Shown here piece by piece: positions 8,520-17,041 of a stretch of DNA of 64,000 nt. Position numbers and translations under genes: made by a program. Within the stretch, counting starts at the first letter, position 1, and every line of letters starts with the position of its first letter. The notes under the pieces were generated by a model. The model had not been told where the DNA came from and did not search any database. It was given only the letters and a program-made list of their open reading frames with translations. The DNA is from JAFDZW01 sp964404255. Lineage in GTDB: Bacteria > Bacteroidota > Ignavibacteria > Palsa-1295. The stretch covers positions 1 to 64,000 of the forward strand of contig CAYOJJ010000007.1 in NCBI GenBank assembly GCA_964404255.1, in the 5' to 3' direction.

Positions 8520-11198
8520 ATGAAAAACAGGATTACTGCAGTTATACTATCCGCGCTCGTCTCTCTGTTGATCGGTACCAGTGCACTGGCACAGACCGTC
8601 ACTCCGAGTACTTCAAGCCCGGTAGTATCGTATCAGGGAATACTCACGCAATCGGAGGGAAGTCATATTCCCGATGGGACGTACACGATCACCGTATCAC
8701 TCTATAGCGATGCATCAGGTACCTCCTACATTTGGCGCGACGATTACAAGACCACTATTCATAATGGGTTGTTCAATGTCTTGCTCGGTGCTGGAACGAC
8801 GGCACTTCCAAAAGCTTCGACAATGGACCGCCCGTTGTGGGTAGGCATCTCTGTAAACGGCGGCCCGGAGCTTCGCCCGCTCTCACCGTTGACCTCTGTC
8901 CCCAGCGCCGTGAACGTTGCCGATAATGCCATTACCGCGAAAAAGATGGGTACCGAGTATGTCGGTGCGATCACGGTCGATGGTAAGCCGGTAACTTCAA
9001 AAGGTGGAATATTGAATTTGCATAGCGGCGCAGGAATCGAACTTTCATTCGATGAAGCCACGCAAAGCCTGCAATTCAAATCGTCACTCTTTAAGGGCAG
9101 CGATGGCAAGATCCAATGGATCGGTAACAACCCGTGCGGCACGAATGACGATGGAACATCGACATTGAATACTATCGGCGGCGGCTGCGATAATACTACC
9201 AATTTACTTGGTACAGTACCGTGGTATGCTTCTATTCTTGGCGGCTTTAAGAATCATGCGTATGCCAATTATTCTACCGCTGTCGGCGGCGATTCGAACG
9301 TTGCCAGCGGTGTCTTTGCCACGGTAACCGGCGGTGGATTTAATCTTGCCAGCGGTTGTGCCTCCTTCGTTGGTGGTGGTGGTACCGATTGCGATAGCAC
9401 CATGCTTGGAAATATTGCGGCCGGAGTAGCTTCTACCGTTGTCGGCGGCGATAGCAACACTGCGATTGGAAATTATTCGTTCATCGGCGGTGGATATGGT
9501 AATAAAATCGATTCCTTTTTCTCAACGATCGGTGGGGGATATTATAATATTATTGACTCTGCTTACTCAACCATTGGTGGTGGTAAAAATAATTATATTT
9601 CCCAGAGTTATTCCACCATTGGCGGAGGTGTAGATAATACTATTAGTACTACGGCTACGACTTCGACGATCGGCGGTGGTAATAATAATACGATCAATGG
9701 CTATGGCTCAGTTATTGCCGGTGGCTCGACCAACCATATTCTTGTCAATGCCATTAAAGGGTTTATCGGCGGCGGCAGTGATAACTGGATCACGGCAGGT
9801 ACTCATGCAATGGTAGGCGGTGGTAACAATAACGTCACCAGTGCCACCATGGCTGGCATCGCAGCCGGTGATTACAACGCTGCTTCGGCACAGGAGGCTT
9901 TTATTGGCGGTGGTTATAATAATGCAGCATCTGCCCTTCAAACAACGGTTGGCGGCGGTTCGGGCAACCGGGCTATATCCGATCTTTCCTTTGTCGGTGG
10001 CGGACGTAATAATACTGCCGGTGGTGGCGGTGGCATTACTATGACTGTCGGCGGCGGTGAAAATAACGTTGCGTTTGACGACGGAACAACGGTCGCCGGT
10101 GGTGAAAATAACCAGGCCCTCATTATTCACTCGTTTATCGGTGGTGGATTCGGCAACAGAGCTTCGGGCAATGCTTCGATGATCGGTGGTGGTATGGGTA
10201 ACCAGACGCTTAACGATCAATCGGTAGTGGCCGGTGGCTTGAACAATGTTGCCGGCGGCGGCGGCGGTATTACCATGACGGTTGGCGGCGGTGAAAGTAA
10301 CGTTGCGTTCGATGATGGGACAACGATCGCCGGTGGTGAGCATAATACGGCGAACCTTATCCATTCCTTCATCGGCGGTGGTATCGGTAACACGGCCAAT
10401 GGGCCGGCATCGGTGATTGGCGGCGGTGAGCTGAATATTTCCGGTGCAGCCGGTGCTTCTGTCGCCGTTGTTGGCGGCGGACGCTTTAATCAGAGTACCG
10501 GTGATATGGGCGCTATCGGTGGCGGCCGGTTTAATGTCATTACCGGTGCGAATGCCGCTATCCCCGGCGGCGATAGCCTCAATGCCCAGATGTACGGCCA
10601 AACCGTCATCGGCTTTAATAATGTCCCGCGCGGCGGTTACCTCAAATCCAATGCTATTAGTTTTACGACGAACGATCCACTGTTTATCGTTGGCAATGGT
10701 CGTACGGCTGCTACTAAGAGCAATGCCTTTGAAGTATCGGTGAATGGCCATGCAACTCCTTCTCAGGTGCTCGGTAATTTTATTGCCGGCCCCCCGACTA
10801 ATAATCCGGTAAAGGGAGCATCGTATAATGACAATGCTATCAATGCTTGGGGCGATGTAACGGCCGGCCCGTTCCCGGTAGTGGCCAATGACTTCGGTGT
10901 TGCAGCCGTAGTATTTGCCTTCCCAAACATCTATACGATTACCTTGAACTATCCGGCAGCCCCGGGCGCAGGTGCGCTGACCAATGCATCGATCACGGCA
11001 ACAGTGATCGACGATAATTGTGTCGTCGGCACGCCTTTTGGGTTCTGTACGGTATCGCATCTTGGTAATTGTGGTGCGCCTTCCAATACCTTTGTCGTCA
11101 AAACCTATACGACGACACTTACCGGTGGCGGTGGTGTTCCTGCCTGCACAATTAATGCAGCGCCGCTTCCATTCTGCTTTAAAATCTCTGGCCGTTAA
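8520..11198 (+). CDS. Secreted repeat protein with YadA-head-like array, paralogue 3
   Basis: 892 residues from the ATG at 8520. The frame is open from 8493, but AGGAG at 8510-8514 and the signal peptide MKNRITAVILSALVSLLIG fix 8520. The architecture matches paralogues 1 and 2: signal peptide, VSYQGIL domain, a ~15-residue GGGxxNxA array, and a C-terminal domain starting near KGASYNDNAINAWGDV. One stretch of the array is enriched in isoleucine (NKIDSFFSTIGGGYYNIIDS), with more degenerate units than elsewhere. Like the others it lacks an obvious anchor. The long open frame on the opposite strand (9708-11345) is a by-product of the repeat codons. Confidence 0.78.
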   Translation: MKNRITAVILSALVSLLIGTSALAQTVTPSTSSPVVSYQGILTQSEGSHIPDGTYTITVSLYSDASGTSYIWRDDYKTTIHNGLFNVLLGAGTTALPKASTMDRPLWVGISVNGGPELRPLSPLTSVPSAVNVADNAITAKKMGTEYVGAITVDGKPVTSKGGILNLHSGAGIELSFDEATQSLQFKSSLFKGSDGKIQWIGNNPCGTNDDGTSTLNTIGGGCDNTTNLLGTVPWYASILGGFKNHAYANYSTAVGGDSNVASGVFATVTGGGFNLASGCASFVGGGGTDCDSTMLGNIAAGVASTVVGGDSNTAIGNYSFIGGGYGNKIDSFFSTIGGGYYNIIDSAYSTIGGGKNNYISQSYSTIGGGVDNTISTTATTSTIGGGNNNTINGYGSVIAGGSTNHILVNAIKGFIGGGSDNWITAGTHAMVGGGNNNVTSATMAGIAAGDYNAASAQEAFIGGGYNNAASALQTTVGGGSGNRAISDLSFVGGGRNNTAGGGGGITMTVGGGENNVAFDDGTTVAGGENNQALIIHSFIGGGFGNRASGNASMIGGGMGNQTLNDQSVVAGGLNNVAGGGGGITMTVGGGESNVAFDDGTTIAGGEHNTANLIHSFIGGGIGNTANGPASVIGGGELNISGAAGASVAVVGGGRFNQSTGDMGAIGGGRFNVITGANAAIPGGDSLNAQMYGQTVIGFNNVPRGGYLKSNAISFTTNDPLFIVGNGRTAATKSNAFEVSVNGHATPSQVLGNFIAGPPTNNPVKGASYNDNAINAWGDVTAGPFPVVANDFGVAAVVFAFPNIYTITLNYPAAPGAGALTNASITATVIDDNCVVGTPFGFCTVSHLGNCGAPSNTFVVKTYTTTLTGGGGVPACTINAAPLPFCFKISGR

Positions 11199-11208
11199 TT
11201 TTATCTCG

Positions 11209-11223
11209 GAAGAGAGGGAGTTC
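11209..11223 (+). promoter_or_regulatory. Conserved 3'-UTR motif after repeat protein 3
   Basis: GAAGAGAGGGAGTTC, one substitution from the motif at 4991-5005, ends 25 bases after the stop. Confidence 0.45.
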
Positions 11224-11243
11224 GAAAAGGTTTGAGACATGAT

Positions 11244-11276
11244 AAGGCTTCCGCCACATGGCGGAGGCCTTTTTAT
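11244..11276 (+). terminator. Rho-independent terminator after repeat protein 3
   Basis: A 12-bp stem (11244-11255 with 11260-11271, one G-T pair), loop ACAT, is followed by T residues. Confidence 0.88.
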
Positions 11277-11321
11277 ATTCTTGAAAGTTGTGAAAGTATA
11301 ACAGCCGGTATAATAATCACT

Positions 11322-11329
11322 TATATTTG
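11322..11329 (+). promoter_or_regulatory. Probable -7 promoter element of the macro-domain gene
   Basis: TATATTTG matches the Bacteroidota -7 consensus TAnnTTTG and lies 28 bases before the ATG at 11358. This supports 11358, not an upstream start, as the translation start. No TTTG at the expected distance was found. Confidence 0.5.
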
Positions 11330-11357
11330 TACACTGCTTATACATCTCTCCGGATAC

Positions 11358-11891
11358 ATGAACACTGTAGCTGCCACTACGTTAGAAACAGGGATTACTC
11401 TCGGGCTCAGGCTCGGGAATATTGCTCTCGCCGATGTCGATGCCGTTGTCAATGCGGCGAACGAATACCTCAATCTTGGCTCCGGTGTAGCCGGTGCGAT
11501 CCGCGAACTCGGCGGAGAAATAATCCAGCGCGAATGTCATGAGATCGGCTTCTGCCCGGTCGGTTCGGCGGTGATAACCACCGGTGGAAATCTTTCGGCG
11601 CGCTTTGTCATCCATGCGGTTGGTCCCATGTATGGAGAAGGCAATGAGAATGAAAAGCTGGCTTCGGCAGTCCGCTCGGCACTTACCATTGCCGAAGCAC
11701 GGGAGCTAAAATCTATCGCTATGCCGGCCCTAAGCTCCGGCTTCTTCCATTTCCCGATTACCGATTGCGCGGCCATCATCATCGGCACCATCCGCACCAT
11801 GGCCCCGACGCTTAAAAGCGTAAAGCAGATCACCATCTATCTGCAGGATCAGAAAAAGCTCGACGTCTTTAAGAACGCGCTCGAAGCATAA
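11358..11891 (+). CDS. Macro-domain protein (ADP-ribose-binding, probable O-acetyl-ADP-ribose deacetylase type)
   Basis: 177 residues from the ATG at 11358; the open frame extends upstream through the terminator, so that part is not coding. Macro-domain signatures are present in order: DAVVNAANEYLNLGSGVAGAI (the NAAN-type ADP-ribose loop), FVIHAVGPMY, and IAMPALSSGFFHFP (phosphate-binding loop). Such proteins bind or hydrolyse ADP-ribose derivatives in the cytosol. It is the first gene of a plus-strand run with the small unknown genes at 11976 and 12618 that converges on the first STAND ATPase. A joint role in NAD or ADP-ribose signalling with that block is speculation. Confidence 0.85.
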   Translation: MNTVAATTLETGITLGLRLGNIALADVDAVVNAANEYLNLGSGVAGAIRELGGEIIQRECHEIGFCPVGSAVITTGGNLSARFVIHAVGPMYGEGNENEKLASAVRSALTIAEARELKSIAMPALSSGFFHFPITDCAAIIIGTIRTMAPTLKSVKQITIYLQDQKKLDVFKNALEA

Positions 11892-11910
11892 TACCTTTTT
11901 TCTTTTTTAC

Positions 11911-11975
11911 CATCTTGTGCATCTTCACTATGGATACACGGGATATCTTTTTCATTCACTAAACCAATACCTACA
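11911..11975 (+). promoter_or_regulatory. Conserved leader with hairpin, small gene A
   Basis: The leader contains ACCATC, a stem GTGCATC (11917-11923) with GATACAC (11933-11939, one mismatch), then TTCATTCACT and a CAATACC-ACAATG start context. The same layout precedes 12618 and 16501. Confidence 0.55.
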
Positions 11976-12488
11976 ATGATACAACTCACACCTTTTATGG
12001 TAACGATCAATGGTACTGGGCCTAATCCTCTCAGTTACCCCGGGTTTCCATCCGGATCTACCCAGGGAGTATTGATCACTAATCAAGACCCTACCCAGCC
12101 AATGCCGGCTATTAGTTGTGATATTTTGCAGGCAGTCGCACAACCCTCTGACCCTAATTTACAAATAGTTCCGTCGCTCTACGTGGTCTCGGGCACTACA
12201 CAGGACAGCAATTTTGTGCAAGGTGCTGCCATCTTTGATCCAACCTCCGTTGTCCCATTCGGACAAATTCCGCCGCCTTCCAGTCAGTCCCTGGACCCGA
12301 GTAACTATGGATGGTTTTTCTTTGGTACCTACATTCAGGGACATAATACCTATGCGTTCCCCTCATCTTCGGAGCCGGCGATTACCTATGATACGCAGGG
12401 GACAAATGGAAAATTTTATACGATCATCTTAGTAAATGACCACACCAATCCTACGATAGTGTTTACCATCGCGGGAACAAGCGCTTAA
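11976..12488 (+). CDS. Small protein of unknown function A
   Basis: 170 residues with no signal peptide and no transmembrane segment. It is rich in T, P, G and aromatic residues, suggesting a beta-sandwich fold. It is clearly homologous to the next gene: both start M(I/V)xLTP, share STQGVLITNxDPTQxMP and NYGWF, and end in GKFYTxxxVNDHTNP. I do not recognise the family. It lies between the macro-domain gene and its paralogue, with a conserved hairpin leader and no obvious promoter of its own. This suggests co-transcription with the macro gene, with control at the leader. A ligand, decoy or structural role cannot be decided from sequence. Confidence 0.7.
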   Translation: MIQLTPFMVTINGTGPNPLSYPGFPSGSTQGVLITNQDPTQPMPAISCDILQAVAQPSDPNLQIVPSLYVVSGTTQDSNFVQGAAIFDPTSVVPFGQIPPPSSQSLDPSNYGWFFFGTYIQGHNTYAFPSSSEPAITYDTQGTNGKFYTIILVNDHTNPTIVFTIAGTSA

Positions 12489-12550
12489 CGGTACTGCTGT
12501 CAATAGTACTTCAGTTATAGTGAAGGACTTATTACGATAGTACTTTTCAA

Positions 12551-12617
12551 ACCATCCCGGGCATCGCTGTTGTAGATGCTCGATATCACCTATTCATTTT
12601 TAGAACAAAGTATCACA
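12551..12617 (+). promoter_or_regulatory. Conserved leader with hairpin, small gene B
   Basis: ACCATC is followed by a stem CGGGCATC (12558-12565) with GATGCTCG (12575-12582, one G-T pair), then TATTCATTTT and ATCACAATG. The stem bases differ from the other leaders while pairing and position are kept, which points to a selected RNA structure. Confidence 0.55.
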
Positions 12618-13151
12618 ATGGTAACACTAACTCCGATCACTGTTACAGCCGGCACCGGGCCGGGCTGTGTTAATGGAATGGGGCTGCCAAGTGGCGCATC
12701 GACCCAGGGCGTCCTGATCACTAATTCTGATCCTACGCAAGCAATGCCTACCTTGTCCAGCTTTATTATGATGAATGCTAAGGCACCCGCAAATCCTAAG
12801 GCGGCGGTTGGCCCGGCTTTATTTTTTGTATCGGGCTATCTCAATAACGATAACCAATTCGTACAAGGGGGCGCTTCATATATCCCAGCGTTCAATGGAA
12901 TACTCAATTCTATCCCACCTCCATCGAGTTTACCAAGCCCAACGGGCCCAAATGATCCGGCCAATTATGGCTGGTTCATTTATGGAGCGTCTGTGCAGAG
13001 AGATGTTACAACGGCATTCCCTACAACCTCAGTGCCTATGATAACGCACGATATGCATGGACCAATGATGGGAAAATTTTATACTCTTACGTTTGTAAAT
13101 GATCACACTAATCCTTCGGTTGTGGCGACAGTTGTTGGTATTTGCCCTTAG
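12618..13151 (+). CDS. Small protein of unknown function B (paralogue of A)
   Basis: 177 residues from the ATG at 12618. The frame is open from 12576, but homology with gene A begins at 12618 and the conserved leader hairpin occupies the upstream part. It shares STQGVLITNSDPTQAMP and GKFYTLTFVNDHTNP with protein A. No signal peptide or membrane helix is visible. Its stop codon lies 2 bases from the stop of the convergent STAND ATPase at 13154, so transcripts of the two genes probably overlap. Family not recognised. Confidence 0.7.
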   Translation: MVTLTPITVTAGTGPGCVNGMGLPSGASTQGVLITNSDPTQAMPTLSSFIMMNAKAPANPKAAVGPALFFVSGYLNNDNQFVQGGASYIPAFNGILNSIPPPSSLPSPTGPNDPANYGWFIYGASVQRDVTTAFPTTSVPMITHDMHGPMMGKFYTLTFVNDHTNPSVVATVVGICP

Positions 13152-13153
13152 TA

Positions 13154-15994
13154 CTATTGCCCAACGCTACTCGTAGTATTGATAAGTTGGGTAAGATCAA
13201 GGTATCTTCTTTCAGCTTTCTTATATTGTGGGTTTTCAGGGCCTACGCTTTGGCGAAGCATTGGTAGATATGTAGAATATTCTACCAGTGCTTCGTCAAT
13301 TTTTTTATCGGCTGCTAAATAATGGGCCCGTGCAAGTTTCCCTATCAAAATGATAGACGAATTTTCAGAGTAAAGTGTAGATGAGATGGACAATGAATTA
13401 TTTATCCATAAATATGCAGATGTGATGTCACCTAATTCGAAACACGTCATAGATAAATTCATACAGATTATTACTTGGAGGTGATGGCTTGGTCCGAAAT
13501 GAGTCTGACTCAGGTTATTAGCATCTATATATAATTGTTTGGCCTCGGAAAATGATTTTAATCGTTCTAAGGTGTAGGCAATATTGATTTTTTGAAGTAT
13601 GCTTTCAGCGCAACTACTTCCATACAGGGTCTCTATTTGTTTTTCGACTTTGGTAAGCAACTGTAATGCTTCATGATGACGACTCATTGCATTTAATATC
13701 ATTCCTAAATTATTCTCAAAAGAAATAATTTCTTTAGGGTGCGAAGAGTCAAGGAGGCCGATCCCGTATCGGCATAATCGTTCACCTTCAGTCAGATCGC
13801 CTTCGTAAATCAGCGAAGTTGTCAAAGAGATCAAGGTATCGATATAGTGTTGAAAGTAATAATCGGGAGTTGTATCAAATATATTTAAAGCCTCCTTTAA
13901 ATAGTTGCTTGAAAGTTGATAGTTGCCCGAAAACATTTCAATGGTAGCTAATTGACGTAACATATCAATATAGCTACTGGAGGAGAATTTTGCATCCTCT
14001 GGACCAAGAGATTCTAAAAGAAACTCCTTGGCTTCCGATAGTAGCGATAATGTAATAAATAATTCGGCAACCAGATTCTTTATCCTGAGCAGCTCAACTT
14101 CACTTTCAGTTTTTGATACCTCATCCAGCATTGAGCGGTAAGCAGCAACAGGATTAACCTGCTCACGGATAGTATTCCAATAGGCTGTCAATTCATACTG
14201 TTTCTTCGATAAGAATGCGAACTGGTTTGGGTCGCAAAGGGCACGCACAAAGTTATCTTGGTTCCTGGCCTTCTGCCACTGGTAAGGTTCTTCATCGCTT
14301 CGACGGATACTTGCGGATTGCTTCGAGAAGTATTCTCCGAGATCGTAATGAAGCTTGAGCTTTATCTCCTCAGTAGGCAGGTAACGGATCTCGACCGCTT
14401 CGCGTAAGAAGGCATGGAAGAAGGTATGCAAGCCGCCTCGCTGCATGAGATGGTATTCGAGCGAGATGAGCAGGGTTGAAAGTTCTACGCGGGTGAGACC
14501 AGTAAAGCCAAGCAGTTCGGTTTCCGAGAGGCCAAAGCGCGAAGCCCAGATGCCGGTCATGATCCGGCGCACAGTTTCTTCGCCGTGATCGCGCTCCATG
14601 CGAAGCAGGACGTTCTGGAATAGCTCGCCTTCATCGGCGCTCGATAAATAGCGCTCTATCTCGTTCTTTAAGTTAGAATGTTCGCCGAATATCCTGATCT
14701 CTTCGAGGAAGGTGCGCAGGAATAGGGGGCTCGACGTTTTCTCATCGGAAGTAACCCGTTCGAATAATGCAACCGGCAGTACTTTGCGATAACGTTCGAG
14801 ATAGGTGCGGGTAATATTAGCTCTGGTGCCTGCTGTGATCGGCTGCAACTCAAGCATCTGCCAGCCCCGCGAGCGAAGCCGCTCTTCCGTATCTTCCGGT
14901 GTGGTAGTGATAATGAGTCTGACGGCCGCTGGAATGAACTGCGGCAGCCAGTTTAACTCTTTATCGACGCCTGTTAATTGATTGACGGCATCGACGCCAA
15001 GGATCAGCTTCTCATTTTGCAGACGCGCCAGCCAGTTTGGAAATTCTTCGAGTATCTTCGTGCTATCGATAGGCACTTCATCGGAAAGCGAATAGCGATG
15101 CTTAATCTCAAGCATCACATGGCGCATGAAATCGAACGCTGTACTTGCCGATGATCCTGCGCCGATAAAATGACTGACGACAAATGCTTCCGGGTGCTTG
15201 TGTTTATAATCCCTTAGTAAGTGCGCCAACAGCGAACTCTTGCCAAGACCGGAGCGGGCGCAAATAACCAGTGGCTCGTTTTCCGCATTTACAAAGGCAT
15301 CGAATAGCTCTTCATAGTGTGGATCGGCAACGTAGCTGCGCTGACGGTTAAGGGCGAAGGCCTCGTGAACCTGCCGTGTCGAGCTTAGTTCATCGGTATG
15401 CACTTCGACCGGCCAATCGCGTTCGAGAATTGCCAGCAAATCAGAAAGTACCTGCTCACCAAGTTCTTCAGGTGTAGAGAAATCCCGAAGCGGGACGTTT
15501 GCCCCAGCGATCTTACCTTTTAAGGCCGAGAGCTTTTCAAGATCGGCCGGGCCATCGCAATATAGCTTTTCGGATTGATCGTAGATAAAGGCGCTGGCTT
15601 TGGCCGAATGAAGGATCGCTCCTTCATAAAATTCCATTTCGGTAATGCTATTACCGGCGGCGGCTTGCTCGCGGATCCAGGGATACTTTTTTATCAGCTC
15701 GGGGTCGAGATCGAGCGCTTCGAGGCCCGGTACATAGCCATAGCGGCTTCCCATGATGCCGAGGAAGTATGGGGCGCACCTATCAATCTCTTCGAGGCAG
15801 ATTCGGATGGTTTTTCCGGCTTTTGTTTCGTCGTCAGTGATACCCCAGCGCAAATCGATCTCGGTAAACTCCACACCACGCTCGCGCGCCGCCGCTCTGA
15901 TGCGGGGAAAGACTTTTTTTACGAGCTGCTCGCGTTCCGGCATAAGGTCCCGGAACGTCGATGATAAAAATACCCGGAATTCGGTGGTGTGCAT
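13154..15994 (-). CDS. STAND-type ATPase: DUF4062, NACHT-like NTPase, TPR array (copy 1)
   Basis: 946 residues. Residues 1-95 are a DUF4062-type domain (FRVFLSSTFRDLMPEREQL, IDLRWGIT, CLEEIDRCAPYFLGIMGSRY). Residues ~205-480 are a NACHT-like NTPase with Walker A ARSGLGKSS (246-254) and Walker B LILGVD (D335). From ~640 the chain is helical TPR-like repeats. The plan resembles nephrocystin-3 and bacterial STAND proteins, which switch on ATP-dependent assembly when the repeat part senses a partner; several such proteins defend against phage (family knowledge). Residues 1-539 are about 94% identical to the protein at 17042, after which similarity drops. The DUF4062 domain would be the output domain; its activity is unknown to me. 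Confidence 0.82.
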   Translation of the reverse strand: MHTTEFRVFLSSTFRDLMPEREQLVKKVFPRIRAAARERGVEFTEIDLRWGITDDETKAGKTIRICLEEIDRCAPYFLGIMGSRYGYVPGLEALDLDPELIKKYPWIREQAAAGNSITEMEFYEGAILHSAKASAFIYDQSEKLYCDGPADLEKLSALKGKIAGANVPLRDFSTPEELGEQVLSDLLAILERDWPVEVHTDELSSTRQVHEAFALNRQRSYVADPHYEELFDAFVNAENEPLVICARSGLGKSSLLAHLLRDYKHKHPEAFVVSHFIGAGSSASTAFDFMRHVMLEIKHRYSLSDEVPIDSTKILEEFPNWLARLQNEKLILGVDAVNQLTGVDKELNWLPQFIPAAVRLIITTTPEDTEERLRSRGWQMLELQPITAGTRANITRTYLERYRKVLPVALFERVTSDEKTSSPLFLRTFLEEIRIFGEHSNLKNEIERYLSSADEGELFQNVLLRMERDHGEETVRRIMTGIWASRFGLSETELLGFTGLTRVELSTLLISLEYHLMQRGGLHTFFHAFLREAVEIRYLPTEEIKLKLHYDLGEYFSKQSASIRRSDEEPYQWQKARNQDNFVRALCDPNQFAFLSKKQYELTAYWNTIREQVNPVAAYRSMLDEVSKTESEVELLRIKNLVAELFITLSLLSEAKEFLLESLGPEDAKFSSSSYIDMLRQLATIEMFSGNYQLSSNYLKEALNIFDTTPDYYFQHYIDTLISLTTSLIYEGDLTEGERLCRYGIGLLDSSHPKEIISFENNLGMILNAMSRHHEALQLLTKVEKQIETLYGSSCAESILQKINIAYTLERLKSFSEAKQLYIDANNLSQTHFGPSHHLQVIICMNLSMTCFELGDITSAYLWINNSLSISSTLYSENSSIILIGKLARAHYLAADKKIDEALVEYSTYLPMLRQSVGPENPQYKKAERRYLDLTQLINTTSSVGQ

Positions 15995-16150
15995 TAGCAG
16001 ATCTGTGGACTATAAAACCATGAATAGCAAGCTCTAATTGCAAGAATGAGGAGTAGGGCAGTCTGCCTAAGTGAAAGGTTGGTGAAGAGGTTAGAGGATT
16101 TCTCTCTCTGCGGTTCGCAGTAACGGGTTTAATCAGCATCTTTTTATCAA

Positions 16151-16244
16151 TGTCATTGCGAGCGAAGCGCGGCAATCCAAGACGGTGAGTATATTGCCGA
16201 AAGGTCTCGGATTGCCACGTCGTCTTCGACTCCTCGCAATGACA
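16151..16244. repeat. Inverted-repeat (MITE-like) element, copy 1
   Basis: The ends TGTCATTGCGAG (16151-16162) and CTCGCAATGACA (16233-16244) are perfect inverted repeats. Inner arms GGCAATCC and GGATTGCC extend the palindrome. A related element lies at 20069-20169. Both lie 140-160 bases upstream of an ATPase start. Small palindromic elements of this kind are non-autonomous repeats; no transposase is present here. Confidence 0.7.
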
Positions 16245-16371
16245 ATCTGGAATAAGCCTGTCACTGCGAACTCCGCCACGGCGGATGAGCAATCCCTTTA
16301 ATGTCCTAACAGACCGGCTTATGCCTCTGCCGAGTAAGATATAATGCCCCATATTTAACCCTCAACCGGTC

Positions 16372-16402
16372 TTGCATTTAAGGCTCGTTTGTTGTATGTT
16401 TG
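16372..16402 (+). promoter_or_regulatory. Promoter of small gene C
   Basis: TTG (16372-16374), 20 bases, then TATGTTTG (16395-16402): a good Bacteroidota sigma-A type promoter. The predicted transcript has a ~90-base leader that contains the conserved hairpin. Confidence 0.6.
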
Positions 16403-16430
16403 TATAGCAACTGAGCAGCTTAATTTTTTT

Positions 16431-16500
16431 ACCATCTGGTGTATCATTACCAAGATACACGGGATTCATCTATTCATTCACTCTAAATCAATACCCACAA
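16431..16500 (+). promoter_or_regulatory. Conserved leader with hairpin, small gene C
   Basis: ACCATC, then a perfect 7-bp stem GTGTATC (16439-16445) with GATACAC (16454-16460) and an 8-base loop, then TTCATTCACT and AATACCCACAATG. It is closely similar to the leader of the gene at 11976 although the proteins are unrelated by eye. Confidence 0.6.
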
Positions 16501-17027
16501 TGGCTAATACTCTTACTATCTCGAAGTGGATCGATACGGGCAGCAATGTGCCCGCATTATTAATTAGTGTAAGCGGTGACGCCGCCACTTTAAATATTTT
16601 AGACTGGAATGGCAGTGCTCCGAAAGGGGGCAATATCCAGCTCTATGCAAGACAAGTAGTAAATGGGGTGGGAGGCCATTATCAGACTTCCGGCTGGGAT
16701 GGTGTAGACGAAATTGTCAATCAAGGTGGTTGGAAAGTGGGGCCCAAAACTAAGATTTGGCCAGTGCCTGATCCGAATACAGGCTTTAATATGACTTCCT
16801 TTCCCCTCAATAATAGCACTGCCTGGTCGATCCTACCACAATATGGGGCTGTAGGTAGTTCGACTCCCAACAGCACAAGCATGGAGGTTAGCCCGATAAC
16901 ATCTGTTCCTTATGGCGGCATGTTACCTACTACAGTTCAGGTTACGTTAAGTAATGTTGTCATCGATAACAACGGCGGAACAGGTAATGTAATTGTCACA
17001 GTGGAAATTGATGCGGAGGTGCCGTAA
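16501..17027 (+). CDS. Small protein of unknown function C
   Basis: 175 residues from the ATG at 16501. The upstream open frame runs through the promoter and leader and is rejected. No signal peptide or transmembrane segment is seen. It is rich in N, G, T, V and W, probably beta-structured (for example MLPTTVQVTLSNVVIDNNGG). It shows no clear similarity to proteins A and B, yet has the same leader and the same position, converging with 14 bases spacing on an ATPase copy. I do not recognise the family. The shared leader suggests joint control with A and B. Confidence 0.68.
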
Positions 17028-17041
17028 TTGATGAGTAGTAT

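Larger units (their letters stand above)
15995..16500. other. Intergenic region between the two ATPase cassettes
   Basis: 506 bases without a convincing gene. It holds the minus-strand upstream region of ATPase copy 1, conserved with that of copy 2 (CTATTCATGG then TTTTATA on the minus strand). It also holds the inverted-repeat element 16151-16244, a partial relative near 16256-16302, and the promoter and leader of the small gene at 16501. Open frames here are chance frames through the inverted repeats. Confidence 0.6.

Noticed and set aside
9200..9460. Short minus-strand proline-rich frames within repeat proteins 2 and 3
   Set aside because: They are reverse-frame readings of GGC/GGT glycine codons (giving proline or alanine) with no independent signals.
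9708..11345. Long minus-strand open frame of 545 codons opposite repeat protein 3
   Set aside because: It is the antisense frame of a highly repetitive coding sequence with few stop-forming codons; it crosses the terminator at 11244-11276, has no ribosome site and encodes a cysteine/arginine-rich chain without domain features.
15834..16352. 172-codon minus-strand frame across the palindromic element
   Set aside because: It overlaps the start of the ATPase gene in another frame and its middle is the inverted repeat; such frames are typical chance readings of this repeat.
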